Shown here one piece after another: positions 7,491 through 16,785 of a stretch of DNA of 64,000 bases (the stretch's first letter is position 1; each line of letters opens with the position of its first letter). Below the pieces are notes generated by a model. That model searched no databases. It saw nothing but the letters and a program-made list of their open reading frames with translations, and was not told where the DNA came from. The stretch spans positions 1-64,000 of IMG/VR virus record IMGVR_UViG_3300005527_000058, one strand, 5' to 3'. This stretch comes from a virus. The position numbers and the translations under genes were made by a program.

Positions 7491-10412
7491 TTATACCATA
7501 TAATTACCTGTGAACATAGTATATGATATCCCATAATTATAAGTACCTATTGGTGTGCTTGAAGCATCAACATATTCAATGGCTCCTGTTGTTGGGTTTC
7601 TAGATAAAATTTGAGTGTTAGTATTTTCATTTGTTGGTGTTGTCGTGATTACCATAGTTCCACCACTTATCGTACCATCAACGATTGTATTACCCGTAAC
7701 ATTTAATGTGCTAGCAGTTGTTGCTCGTAATGTAGTATTTCCTGTTACGGTTAAAGGACCATTTATTGTTGCCGATGTCCCGCTTAATTGACTTGTCCAA
7801 TTCGCCGAACCATTAGCATCAACAGAATATAAAAACTTACCAACACCCTCTGTCCCATCTGACAATCTAACAGCATAATCTCTACCTCCTTGACCTGATG
7901 ATATAAATTCACCACCATAATATGTGGCTGATGGGTCAGCGGAAATATCAAATACGGATTCACCTTTAATACCAACAACAGTTCCAAAATCATCTCTACC
8001 TACACCATTAATTCCAATTCCATTACCATAAGAAAAAATACCTGTTCCCGCCATAAAACTGGTATTTGAATTACCGATATTTATTCCTATTGTTTTTCCA
8101 GCAACTTCTAAATCCACCAAAGTTCCACTAGTTACACTTGTTTTACCAATCGCAACATTACCTGAACTGTCAATTACAAATGGCGTAGAATCTGGATTTG
8201 TCAAATCTTCAACAACAAAGGCATTACCTGAACCTGTTTGTGTAATCCTAACTAAGTCTGAGGATGTGTTGGAGCTAAACCAATTGACACCAGTATTACC
8301 ACTAACGACTAAATTTCCTCTAACTGTTGTGTTTCCTGTAACCGTTAAATCACCATTAATGGTTCCTGATGTTCCAGTAAATGCTTGTAAACTTGTATTT
8401 CCCGTTACGGTTAATTCACCATTAACAGTCCATCCTGTCACTGTATTAATAAGTGCGGTTAAATCAGGTTGACCATTATTTTGACTAATTGTGAAAACAT
8501 TGTCATTATAAGTAAATGCGGTTACATAAGTATCGGGGTCAATAGGTAAATTTTGGTACGTTGTTGCTGATACCGTGGTTGCGGTTAATCCATCTAAAGT
8601 TGTGTTACCTGTAACATTCAAATCACCATTAACAGTCCAACCTGTAACAGAATTAATTACCACAGTTAAATCAGGTTGGCCATTATTCTGTTTTATCACA
8701 AATTCATTATCATTGTAAGTAAAACCTGTAACATATGTGTCAGGGTCAATAGGTAAATTTTGGTACGTTGTTGCTGATACCGTGGTTGCAGTAATAGTAT
8801 TTGCACTGATAGAACCATCAGCCCTAACAAACATTGTTACAGTTCCACCTGAATTTAACGTCTCAAATAAACTTGTAACGTTATCGGCAGTTCCCGAACC
8901 ATTCTTGATTGATACAGGTCCTAACGTTGAGTTAGTTGTTATCTCAGGTGTTACTGAATTATTATAAGCTTGTTGTAAATTGGTTGTTGACACACCACCA
9001 GCGGACCCAACTGTCTCACCAAATTTTGAGGCGAAAAAGAATCGGGCTTTAGACGTATCACTTAAATCAGTCGCAGTGCTTAAAACAGATAATATACCTA
9101 TTAAAATTCCATTATTTGTAAAATTACTAAATGTGTTAAATTGTTCTGTTGCAATACCTTCAATTGCTGCAGTTAACTGTTGATATTCTGTTTGACCATA
9201 TTGAACCCTAAATATACCGTTCTGAACCAAATAAATTCTTTGGTTGGTTGCCTTTGTACCCGAAATTGGTGTAACAGCACCACCAACATCATAATTTGTT
9301 GGGTCAATAAATGTAGTATTTGATGCAGTACCACCTGTTTGTGTTCTATATTGGAAAGTACAAGGATTAGTTCCTGATACATAAATAGAGTTAGGACTTA
9401 ATGTGTCATTTGCGAAATTAATACCTAAACCATATAGATAACCAGCACTTGTATTAAAACTTAAATTAACACCATTAGGTGATGCGTATATCCCCCCATT
9501 TATAAGATTTATAGGTGTAAACATATCCCTAAGTTGGGATAATGGTGATAACACAAAATCAGGTTGACTAAAAGCGTTAATAATATTTGTTTTATTAGCA
9601 TGACCTAATTTACCTAAAAATATATTTTGTCTTCTCTGTTCTTCAGTTAACTCTATATTTGATTGACTAATAGTCCCACCACTTGTTAAGTAAACCCAAG
9701 TTTCAGTTGCGGTAGTTACATATGTTGCGGTATGAGTTCCACCACTATAATAAATATAATATAGTTGGGGACTTAATGGATTTGTCGTATCATCAACAAT
9801 CCAACCCTTAACAGGGGCAACTGTAAATGTTGTTGGTGACGCGATAGTTAAACCTGTAAATTCGAACACACCTGTTGATGAGTTAACTGTTGATATATTA
9901 TACGAAATCGCAACCCAATTAGACCCATTACTTGCCAATTGTATTGTATTAGTTTCACCTAAAATCACAAATGATTTACCATCAATATCTTGACCTGAAA
10001 TTGGTTGTACCGTTACCGCACCACCACCATTGTTTTTAACAACTAATAACCTACCTTGTATTCCGACTGCCGATGGTAAATAAACAGTAAATGTTCCACC
10101 CGTAACGTCAATCATATAATCCTGAGTAGTTGCAGAATATGTACTATTAATCGTAACCTGTTTGAATGTAACACCACCTGTTGATGTTATACCGTTAGTT
10201 TCAGTTTTACCTGTCACATAGGTATTACCCGTAATTTGGACATCCCCATCAATGGTTAATCCTGTTATATTTTTTAATATATTATCTCTTGTTATCTGTT
10301 TGGAACTACCCGTTGGGTCATCCGTTGGGTCACTGACATCAACCACATAAAATAAGGTATTACCTGACGCGGCGGATAATGAAGGTAATTGAGTTAATTT
10401 TTCGTTAGCCAT
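7491..10412 (-). CDS. long tail fibre protein (973 aa)
   Basis: It starts MANEKLTQLPSLSAASGNTLFYVVDVSD, a form common at the N-terminus of tail fibres. The middle and C-terminal parts contain many copies of a T(V/L)TGNT(T/S)L strand-turn motif, as in trimeric beta-helical fibre shafts. A 69-residue unit (NLPIDPDTYVT..FTYND through VTGWTVNG) is present twice in a row near residues 540-665. There is no clear intramolecular chaperone domain at the C-terminus, which ends NYGISYTMFTGNYMV. It is the first gene of the minus-strand fibre operon and diverges from the plus-strand 177-aa gene. Confidence 0.8.
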   Translation of the reverse strand: MANEKLTQLPSLSAASGNTLFYVVDVSDPTDDPTGSSKQITRDNILKNITGLTIDGDVQITGNTYVTGKTETNGITSTGGVTFKQVTINSTYSATTQDYMIDVTGGTFTVYLPSAVGIQGRLLVVKNNGGGAVTVQPISGQDIDGKSFVILGETNTIQLASNGSNWVAISYNISTVNSSTGVFEFTGLTIASPTTFTVAPVKGWIVDDTTNPLSPQLYYIYYSGGTHTATYVTTATETWVYLTSGGTISQSNIELTEEQRRQNIFLGKLGHANKTNIINAFSQPDFVLSPLSQLRDMFTPINLINGGIYASPNGVNLSFNTSAGYLYGLGINFANDTLSPNSIYVSGTNPCTFQYRTQTGGTASNTTFIDPTNYDVGGAVTPISGTKATNQRIYLVQNGIFRVQYGQTEYQQLTAAIEGIATEQFNTFSNFTNNGILIGILSVLSTATDLSDTSKARFFFASKFGETVGSAGGVSTTNLQQAYNNSVTPEITTNSTLGPVSIKNGSGTADNVTSLFETLNSGGTVTMFVRADGSISANTITATTVSATTYQNLPIDPDTYVTGFTYNDNEFVIKQNNGQPDLTVVINSVTGWTVNGDLNVTGNTTLDGLTATTVSATTYQNLPIDPDTYVTAFTYNDNVFTISQNNGQPDLTALINTVTGWTVNGELTVTGNTSLQAFTGTSGTINGDLTVTGNTTVRGNLVVSGNTGVNWFSSNTSSDLVRITQTGSGNAFVVEDLTNPDSTPFVIDSSGNVAIGKTSVTSGTLVDLEVAGKTIGINIGNSNTSFMAGTGIFSYGNGIGINGVGRDDFGTVVGIKGESVFDISADPSATYYGGEFISSGQGGRDYAVRLSDGTEGVGKFLYSVDANGSANWTSQLSGTSATINGPLTVTGNTTLRATTASTLNVTGNTIVDGTISGGTMVITTTPTNENTNTQILSRNPTTGAIEYVDASSTPIGTYNYGISYTMFTGNYMV
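8418..8790 (-). repeat. tandem duplication of a 207-bp (69-aa) fibre unit
   Basis: Bases 8418-8583 and 8625-8790 are two copies at a distance of exactly 207 bases. The last 45 or so bases of each copy are identical, while the rest has drifted. The duplication keeps the reading frame of the fibre gene. Confidence 0.8.
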
Positions 10413-10509
10413 CTATAATTGAGATATTGTTTTATTTATCTTTAATCATAAATATAACGATTGATGTAATTTTCCATATCAGTTATATATATTATACATA
10501 TTTATCAAT

Positions 10510-11043
10510 ATGAATAAAGAATCTTTGCTCAGGTTGGTTGAGAAAGTTGGTATTTGGGACGCCGCTAAAATGGTTGGTCTAAGTATTACCGAAATATTAA
10601 CTATCACAAAATACCCATTATACCCTACGGAATCATACGAGGTGTTACTTGACCTTATAAGTCATCAAGAGATTCCCACCAGTTATAAAGAATTTATTAT
10701 ATCCGCAGATAGTTATGAGGGCACCGTTAGTTGGACCCCTTTAACATCAATTAGAACTGAATATAATGGAAGACAATTTACTGAAGGTATTATGATACTC
10801 GCAACACCATATTGGGATGGTAGGGCAATATTACCATATAATGTTGAATACTATGTATTAAATATTAATGGATTACATGCGGCTAATGAAGAACAACCCG
10901 ACTTTTATCTTAGTAGAGAGATACCAAGTAAATTTAGAGATATTGAAGATTTACTTCAGTGGTACGAGGATGTTTATCTACCAGGTGTTTATGATAACAT
11001 TATTAACACAATTTTACCTCAATTAAGAGCCGAATATATTTAA
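10510..11043 (+). CDS. unknown protein with a possible HTH-like N-terminus
   Basis: The 177-aa product begins MNKESLLRLVEKVGIWDAAK and continues MVGLSITEILTIT, a short helix-turn-helix-like layout. The rest is mixed alpha/beta with many aromatic residues and no motif I can name. It is a lone plus-strand gene between two minus-strand operons, diverging from the long fibre and converging on the DUF3310 gene with overlapping stop codons. Function unknown; a regulator is possible but unproven. Confidence 0.65.
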   Translation: MNKESLLRLVEKVGIWDAAKMVGLSITEILTITKYPLYPTESYEVLLDLISHQEIPTSYKEFIISADSYEGTVSWTPLTSIRTEYNGRQFTEGIMILATPYWDGRAILPYNVEYYVLNINGLHAANEEQPDFYLSREIPSKFRDIEDLLQWYEDVYLPGVYDNIINTILPQLRAEYI

Positions 11044-11270
11044 TTTGATTTCTTCTCCAATTGTTCAATGTGGTGTTGTAAATACCATAAAGCTTTCTTA
11101 AGGTCCTGTAATTCTTTATCAGACTCTTTCTTACCAGCCCTTGAGATATACTTTACAGTATTACCCAAACTAAAACCTAAGTCCCAAGCATCTATCACCT
11201 TGATGGCCTCATATTCATTATTTTTTCCTCCGTAATGTTCTGGGTGGTTAACTTGTTCTTTTTGTTCCAT
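11040..11270 (-). CDS. DUF3310 protein
   Basis: The 76-aa sequence shows the DUF3310 pattern: VNHPEHYGG at the start, EAIKVIDAW, LGNTVKYISRAGKK, then DLKKALWYLQHHIE. The family is widespread in phages, often near nucleotide-metabolism genes, and its activity has not been established to my knowledge. It is complete and follows the secreted-protein gene with a one-base gap. Confidence 0.85.
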   Translation of the reverse strand: MEQKEQVNHPEHYGGKNNEYEAIKVIDAWDLGFSLGNTVKYISRAGKKESDKELQDLKKALWYLQHHIEQLEKKSN

Positions 11271-11271
11271 T

Positions 11272-11784
11272 TTATGCTCGTTTTATTTCTTTTCCGTTTT
11301 TATCTAACCATATTATTCTTGGTGAATTTAAATATATCCATTTACCACCAACCCTTTTTGCGTAAGGTACTTTAATTACTTTTTCTTTAACAAATTTATC
11401 AGGATTTTCTTTATGTTCAATTAATATTAGTTGGTCTCTATAAGCCCATTCATCAACTTTCTCAAAAATGGTATTATTTACCTCAACTTCATTATTGATA
11501 TGGTAAAATGATAACTTTTTATTTAAATCATCAACACCTTGATATTCATATGTGTCATTTAATCTGAACGCACCGTTTTTATATTTGTAGAAAAAATAAA
11601 AAGTATCTTTAGATATTGTACCGATAAGGAAATAATTGACTGAATCTATTTGATATGGTCCGTCAAACAATTTTATGTTTTTTTGTTTTCCGATGAATTC
11701 ATTAACCCCATCAATATTATTATTAATTTGAGAAAACCCAATCAAGGTGTTAATGAAACAAAAAACAATTAAAAAAAATCTCAT
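11272..11784 (-). CDS. predicted exported protein
   Basis: The 170-aa protein starts with a typical Bacteroidota signal peptide: MRFFLIVFCFINTLIGFSQ, with likely cleavage at or just before the Gln. The mature part is beta-rich (YQIDSVNYFLIGTI, YFFYKYKNGAF) with a Lys-rich C-terminal half. It probably enters the periplasm of the infected host. No family is recognised. It follows glutamine synthetase with a one-base gap, so the two are likely co-expressed. Confidence 0.7.
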   Translation of the reverse strand: MRFFLIVFCFINTLIGFSQINNNIDGVNEFIGKQKNIKLFDGPYQIDSVNYFLIGTISKDTFYFFYKYKNGAFRLNDTYEYQGVDDLNKKLSFYHINNEVEVNNTIFEKVDEWAYRDQLILIEHKENPDKFVKEKVIKVPYAKRVGGKWIYLNSPRIIWLDKNGKEIKRA

Positions 11785-11785
11785 T

Positions 11786-13159
11786 TTATTTATTTTCCTT
11801 ATAATTTTTAATCATTTGGTTTAATTTGTCCTCGTATTCTTCTTTTTTGGATATTCTATCTTCAACAATTTTATTTTTGGTAACCATATCTTTAATTCTG
11901 TCCGCGTTCATCATTTTTTCTAAAATCTCTTTTGGTATTTTTGTGGGACCTTCTTTTCCAAACGTAGCGTTAAAATTAATTTTTTCTGTGTCTATATTGG
12001 ACCCATCCATAGTTTCAGAGTCAATTTCATACTCCTCATCATCTCTATATTCTTTCAATAACTCATCATTACTCAATACCCCATTTAAATGTTGTTTTAA
12101 GACCTCATAATCTTTTACGACATAATTCATTTTATGCTTCATATCAAATATAGTTTCAGCATTATTAATGGATAAATCTATCTGATGAATAATTTTGTAT
12201 GGGTCAGCATTTGAAGCTGGTCGTCTATCTTCAATATAACCTTTCCATTCTTTTGCGGTTGATTGTGGAATTCTAATTGATGCTCCTCTGTCTGATACAC
12301 CCCAACTAAACTTATCAATTGATTGTGTTTCAAACTTACCAGTTAATCTAAGTTCATTAGACGACCCATAATTTTTGATGTGTTCATAGTGTCTTGCCTC
12401 AAAACTTGAAAATAAAGATTGAAAATATTCTTCACCCCCAACTTCTCTCATATATTCTGTTGAGAAATTGGTATGTAATCCCGACCCATTCCATTCTCCG
12501 TGTTGGATAGGTTTTGGGTGTAGTTCAATCTCATATCCATATTCTTCAGAAATTTTATGTAAGAAATATCTTGTCATCCAAAGGTCATCACCACCTTTCA
12601 TCTTACCTTTTGAAAAGACTTGATATTCCCACTGTCCTAATGCAACCTCAGCATTTGTTCCCGTAATATTAATACCATAATTTAAACACATGTTGGTATG
12701 TTTCTCCACAAATTCTCTACCAACAACATTTGCACCAACACCACAATAAAACTCACCTTGTTGATTACTATGTCTTCCACTATGACCCAACACTGGCATG
12801 TTTTTACCTTCACGAATAAAATATTCTTGTTCAAACCCAAACCACATTCCATTATCATCTTCTGTTATTTTAGCTCTTGTATTAGATTGATGTGGAGTTC
12901 CGTCAGAATTCATTACTTCACACAAAACATATACCGTAGATAACCTATCAGTCGTATAATGTCTTACAGGTTTTAAAATACAATCAGAATCACCTGTTTC
13001 AGCTTGATTAGTTGATGAACCATCAAAATTCCATTCAGGAAATTTACCTGTTAAAAACGCCTCACTTATATCGTCATGACTAACAATTTTAACTTTACTT
13101 CTTAGATTTGGTTCTGGTGTGTACCCATCAAGCCACACATATTCTAATTTAACTTTCAT
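11786..13159 (-). CDS. glutamine synthetase, type II, with C-terminal extension
   Basis: Glutamine synthetase joins ammonia to glutamate using ATP. The sequence follows the eukaryote-like GSII type: YVWLDG at 7-12, WNFDGSSTNQA at 43-53, GFEQEYF at 108-114, GTNAEV at 167-172, NGSGLHTNFST at 224-234, RGASIRIP at 291-298 and EDRRPASNADPY at 310-321. The metal-binding glutamates and the ATP-site region look intact, so an active enzyme is likely. Usual bacterial GSII length is about 330-350 aa; here roughly 110 extra residues follow, highly charged and helical (ending in a Lys/Glu-rich coil). It overlaps the 63-aa gene by 11 bases. As a phage gene it is a candidate auxiliary metabolic gene for nitrogen assimilation. 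Confidence 0.93.
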   Translation of the reverse strand: MKVKLEYVWLDGYTPEPNLRSKVKIVSHDDISEAFLTGKFPEWNFDGSSTNQAETGDSDCILKPVRHYTTDRLSTVYVLCEVMNSDGTPHQSNTRAKITEDDNGMWFGFEQEYFIREGKNMPVLGHSGRHSNQQGEFYCGVGANVVGREFVEKHTNMCLNYGINITGTNAEVALGQWEYQVFSKGKMKGGDDLWMTRYFLHKISEEYGYEIELHPKPIQHGEWNGSGLHTNFSTEYMREVGGEEYFQSLFSSFEARHYEHIKNYGSSNELRLTGKFETQSIDKFSWGVSDRGASIRIPQSTAKEWKGYIEDRRPASNADPYKIIHQIDLSINNAETIFDMKHKMNYVVKDYEVLKQHLNGVLSNDELLKEYRDDEEYEIDSETMDGSNIDTEKINFNATFGKEGPTKIPKEILEKMMNADRIKDMVTKNKIVEDRISKKEEYEDKLNQMIKNYKENK

Positions 13160-13340
13160 GATTATTATTAATGTAGTTTATTATTTCTTCTTCAGATTTA
13201 CCTTCGGTAAACATATGATATACTTCCTTTGAAAAATCATCCGTCATAAATACCGCATCAGGATTACCCAAATAATTGGTAAGATTGTCAATGTTACTTA
13301 TGATGTTTTCTTTACTTAAAATTCTCTTATTAAAACCCAT
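13149..13340 (-). CDS. small protein upstream of glutamine synthetase
   Basis: The 63-aa product (MGFNKRILSKENIISNI) is helical with a C-terminal EEEIINYINNNHES segment. It overlaps the glutamine synthetase start by 11 bases and the upstream gene by one base, so it is translated in a coupled series. No family is recognised. Confidence 0.6.
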   Translation of the reverse strand: MGFNKRILSKENIISNIDNLTNYLGNPDAVFMTDDFSKEVYHMFTEGKSEEEIINYINNNHES

Positions 13341-14119
13341 TAGGACAAAGTTTTAGTTTCTACTTTTGCAACTTTATATTGATTAATGTGAGATAATATC
13401 TTCCTTTTAAAGATAGGTAGTAAAGTTTCTTTTAAAGGAAAAATACTACTACAACTAACTTCAATTATTGGATACGTCTTCTCATCATTTTTTTCATATG
13501 TTTTAGAAAACATAGAAATAATTTTATCAACTGTCAAGTCGTTTTCTTCACTTTTATAGATTTGTTTTAAATGAGTTTTAGTTTGATTTTCAGTTTTATA
13601 AACTTTTTTTGTTGTATATTGCCACACATATAAAACCCCTTCATTATTTTTATAATAAAAAAACCCTGATTTAGATTTTATACTATTCCTATTTTTCTTG
13701 ACTTTAATATCAATTGAATCATAAACCACAGTCCATAATGACTTCGCAAAATTGAAGTAGTCGTAAAGTTGTGGCTGTGAATTTTTTAAAATCTTTTTAT
13801 ATTCATCAACTTCTTCAGTGGCTAACACTGGTATGTCTTTAACTTTTAAGTCCGATAATAACAATTCATCATCATTAGTTGAGAATTTCTTTTCAGTATA
13901 AAGGATTTTATTGGAATTTATTAATGTCTGAATATTACCTAAATGCAAAGACAACTCAATAAACATTGGGTAAATCTTCATCTCTTCAAAATACTTATTT
14001 AACTTTTGGAAATAATTTAAAAGGACGTATTGTTTCTGCTCCGCATCTAACACTCCATGGAATAACCAGTCGGTATCCATGATAAAATCAAATTTCTTTT
14101 TTGGTTTTTTTGTTGACAT
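13340..14119 (-). CDS. protein of unknown function, 259 aa
   Basis: It starts MSTKKPKKKFDFIMDTDWLFHG with a Lys-rich tail before the first predicted helix. The middle has YNYFQ/KLNKYFEEMKIYP-type helices and a Lys-rich stretch (KVKKNRNSIKSKSGFFYYK). No catalytic motif is visible. It is the first gene of a series leading into glutamine synthetase. The basic N-terminus and the SIFPLKETLLPIFKRK tail could bind nucleic acid or a partner protein; this is a guess. Confidence 0.65.
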   Translation of the reverse strand: MSTKKPKKKFDFIMDTDWLFHGVLDAEQKQYVLLNYFQKLNKYFEEMKIYPMFIELSLHLGNIQTLINSNKILYTEKKFSTNDDELLLSDLKVKDIPVLATEEVDEYKKILKNSQPQLYDYFNFAKSLWTVVYDSIDIKVKKNRNSIKSKSGFFYYKNNEGVLYVWQYTTKKVYKTENQTKTHLKQIYKSEENDLTVDKIISMFSKTYEKNDEKTYPIIEVSCSSIFPLKETLLPIFKRKILSHINQYKVAKVETKTLS

Positions 14120-14156
14120 AACATAAGTATAAGTAAAATTATCATAAATTGGTAGA

Positions 14157-15581
14157 TTAACTAATTCTCATAATATAATATTCTTGACCATCAATACGAT
14201 AGGTGTCATATTGACCATCATATCCATTAATATCACCATAGTCACCGTCTTTTATAAGTGTTTTAAGTATACAATCATTATCAACAAATCTTATTATATC
14301 TTTATCACTATATCCTAATTCTTTAAGATAATCTAATGGGTCTCGTCTAACTCTGTTAACTAATTCGTCAACTTTATTATCAACCATATCTTGGGTAACT
14401 TCTTTAGCCGAGTCATTAATACTTTCAATCTCATCTTCAGCGTTAGATTTCTTTTCCTCAGCGTCATCAATCATACCTTGAACCTCATCATAGGCTTTAG
14501 AGTATTCATCGGGTTCCTCAATTTCAGAATCTAACTCAGATTGTCTGTTTTCCATTCTTTCAATATATTCTTCCAAACTTTTGATGTAATCATTAAGTTC
14601 ATTAATTCTCTTTTCTTGCTCATCACTTAATTCATAATCATCACCATCAAAATAAGATTCGGGATTATCCCATACATCACGATTATAATCTTCCTCAGCC
14701 ATTTCAACAATATAATCCTCATCAAGACAATCTTCAATAACCCATTTATTAAACGAACCCACACCATCATCTTCTAAACGACCCTTATAATATTCTTCAA
14801 GAGCTTCATCCATTTCATCTTCTGTTGCCACGGTATATTCAACATAATTACTTCTAGTTCTTAATGGTATTATATTGAAGTCATCTAAACCATAATGTTT
14901 CCCATAAGGAACAATTGTATTATATAAATCATTATTTCTTTCTTCAAGTCCCTCAATGTCTCCCTCCAATTCGTTTAATTTATCGTATAATTCACTCTCT
15001 TCTTCATCATCCTCGGTCTCATTATATTCCTTCTCAATTCTTTCGTATTTCTTTTTTAACTCAACCAATTCTTCCCTTTCATTATCATCTAATGTTTCAA
15101 TTTCTCCAGAACCAACTAACCATTTAAATAGAGCGTTAACTTTATTTGCTTCATCACTTTCACCTATTTCCCATTCACCACTTTCTTTCCTTTCTTGGTT
15201 TTCTTCCAACCATTTTTGGTCTTGTTTAATAAGTCGTTTGGATTCTCTTGGCGTTCCACTATCCCAAATGTATCCTTTGGCAATACCATCAGGTAGTTCA
15301 GAAATCTTTGTGTTACTTATATCCAATCTACCATCCACATAAGCAACATTACCTAGTGTTTTTATTGGTAATCCTCTAACATCTAAGTCACCTGTGATAT
15401 AAAGTGGTTTACCTCCGAACTTTTTAATTCTAGTAACACCAGGACTATTGTCAGAAAGTTTTAATAGTTCTAAGTATTCTTCAGGTGATATACGATATAC
15501 ATCATCAGAGCCATCCTGCTCAACTAATAAATTAATAAACTTACGCAATTTGTTGTGGTTAATATTTGGTTTCATATCCAT
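14157..15581 (-). CDS. acidic LRR/coiled-coil protein
   Basis: The 474-aa product starts with a short helix (NKLRKFINLLVEQDG), then about 50 residues of LRR-like strands (LYITGDLDVRGLP, GRLDISNTKISELPDG). From about residue 120 it is extremely acidic and predicted to be coiled coil (long Glu/Asp/Lys runs with ELNDYIKSLEEYIERMENR). The C-terminal 60 residues form a compact domain (DYGDINGYDGQYDTYRIDG). The N-terminal helix resembles the shared leader of other proteins here. A virion-internal or scaffold-like role is possible. It diverges from the 47-aa plus-strand gene. Confidence 0.65.
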   Translation of the reverse strand: MDMKPNINHNKLRKFINLLVEQDGSDDVYRISPEEYLELLKLSDNSPGVTRIKKFGGKPLYITGDLDVRGLPIKTLGNVAYVDGRLDISNTKISELPDGIAKGYIWDSGTPRESKRLIKQDQKWLEENQERKESGEWEIGESDEANKVNALFKWLVGSGEIETLDDNEREELVELKKKYERIEKEYNETEDDEEESELYDKLNELEGDIEGLEERNNDLYNTIVPYGKHYGLDDFNIIPLRTRSNYVEYTVATEDEMDEALEEYYKGRLEDDGVGSFNKWVIEDCLDEDYIVEMAEEDYNRDVWDNPESYFDGDDYELSDEQEKRINELNDYIKSLEEYIERMENRQSELDSEIEEPDEYSKAYDEVQGMIDDAEEKKSNAEDEIESINDSAKEVTQDMVDNKVDELVNRVRRDPLDYLKELGYSDKDIIRFVDNDCILKTLIKDGDYGDINGYDGQYDTYRIDGQEYYIMRIS

Positions 15582-15684
15582 AAATATTTTAAAATAAATT
15601 AAAACAAGGTTTTATTTACATATTACATCTCATTTAGATATTTATAAATGTATACAAACAATAAACGTTTAAAAAAAATTAACA

Positions 15685-15828
15685 ATGAGTTGTGGATGCA
15701 AGAACAAAGGTAACCAAGCACAAACAAATCAACAAAGTGCGGCACCTCAAGCACAACCAACTAATAACACTTCTATTCAGGAGTCAATTAAGAAGGTTGT
15801 AGAGAAATACTACACTAAGAAGAAGTAA
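15685..15828 (+). CDS. small Cys/Gln-rich protein (47 aa)
   Basis: An intact frame runs from the ATG at 15685 to TAA at 15828. It starts MSCGCKNKGN, has a Gln/Ala/Pro-rich linker and ends with an amphipathic helix (SIQESIKKVVEKYYTKKK). The helix resembles the ESEL..IIKKI-type helix of other proteins here. A terminator follows 22 bases after the stop, which supports a real short transcription unit. Function unknown; CGC could bind metal. Confidence 0.7.
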   Translation: MSCGCKNKGNQAQTNQQSAAPQAQPTNNTSIQESIKKVVEKYYTKKK

Positions 15829-15850
15829 TTCTTGGTTTTCTAGAAAGGAT

Positions 15851-15877
15851 AGGAGGATATTGTATGTCCTCCTTTTT
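15851..15877 (+). terminator. intrinsic terminator after the 47-aa gene
   Basis: AGGAGGA pairs with TCCTCCT across a nine-base loop, followed by a run of T. The AGGAGG here is part of the hairpin and is not a ribosome binding site for the following gene. Confidence 0.8.
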
Positions 15878-15935
15878 CATTTTACTATTTAAGGTATTAA
15901 TAATTTTAGTTATTAATTGGTATAAATTTAACATT

Positions 15936-16751
15936 ATGAGATATATCAATCCAAATTCAAACAGAGGTCTTGTTAATAAAATGGCCGATTACATTTTAAA
16001 AAAATTAACCCTTGATTACGATTCGGTTATTGAAGTAACTGACTGTGGAAAGTTTTTTGTTATTAATGGGATGACAAATCGTAAAGATATTTTAGAAATG
16101 TCAAAAATCCAAGAGGAGTTCACCGAACAAAACAAAGAGTTACTTTCAAAATTCGGTTATGAAAACATTAATGTAATTGACTTAATTATGTATGATGTAG
16201 AACTTGAAAGTAAGACTGACTATTCATTCACTTTTTACAATACTGAAAGACCGTCATTCTCCAAAAGATTAATTGAGTTTATAAAATCAAACGACCTTAA
16301 TGTATGGTCAGCGTCTGATAACTATGGGTTACAAGTTGAGGTTGACTATTCAGAAGCAAAAACCCCTTCTTTAGTTAATTTTAATTACTCACCTCTATCA
16401 GTAACATCTGAGTTCCCATACGGTCATAGTTTAAATATGGGTAGATTACATTACTACTACTCCGAATACATCTGTAATCATCTATTTAATGTAATAAAAT
16501 CAAATAAAATAGACTTTAAGATTTCAACTAAACTAAATGAAGAAGAAGATTTTGATATTGAATTATTTTCTGAGACAAAACATTATCCTGACAAGGTTGT
16601 TAAGTCATTAGTTTTGGATGTATTTGATTTTAAATTAAGCGACTTTAAATTTTTACTGTCAACCTATGATTTAGTTGAGGACTTGGATAATCCGTTTTCC
16701 CCTAAACCTTGGCTTATAAGAGATAAGTTAGAAGAGTTAGTTATTATGTAA
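15936..16751 (+). CDS. protein of unknown function, 271 aa
   Basis: I start at the ATG at 15936 (MRYINPNSNRGLVNKMADYI); the longer frame from 15864 begins inside the terminator of the previous gene and would add an artificial hydrophobic segment. The protein has a FFVINGMT strand followed by mixed alpha/beta regions and a Tyr-rich patch (LHYYYSEYIC). I do not recognise a family. It is followed directly by a bidirectional terminator shared with the thioredoxin/glutaredoxin operon. Confidence 0.7.
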   Translation: MRYINPNSNRGLVNKMADYILKKLTLDYDSVIEVTDCGKFFVINGMTNRKDILEMSKIQEEFTEQNKELLSKFGYENINVIDLIMYDVELESKTDYSFTFYNTERPSFSKRLIEFIKSNDLNVWSASDNYGLQVEVDYSEAKTPSLVNFNYSPLSVTSEFPYGHSLNMGRLHYYYSEYICNHLFNVIKSNKIDFKISTKLNEEEDFDIELFSETKHYPDKVVKSLVLDVFDFKLSDFKFLLSTYDLVEDLDNPFSPKPWLIRDKLEELVIM

Positions 16752-16754
16752 AAT

Positions 16755-16785
16755 AAACCCCACCTTTTAAGTGGGGTTTTTATTA
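16755..16785. terminator. bidirectional terminator
   Basis: AAACCCCAC pairs with GTGGGGTTT over a seven-base loop, flanked by A-rich and T-rich tracts. It serves the plus-strand 271-aa gene and can also stop the convergent glutaredoxin operon. Confidence 0.85.

Noticed and set aside
15853-15863. AGGAGG as a Shine-Dalgarno site
   Set aside because: It is one arm of a terminator hairpin, and no other gene here uses such a site.
15864-15935. Upstream start for the 271-aa plus-strand protein
   Set aside because: It begins inside a terminator hairpin and adds a hydrophobic segment not matched by the rest.
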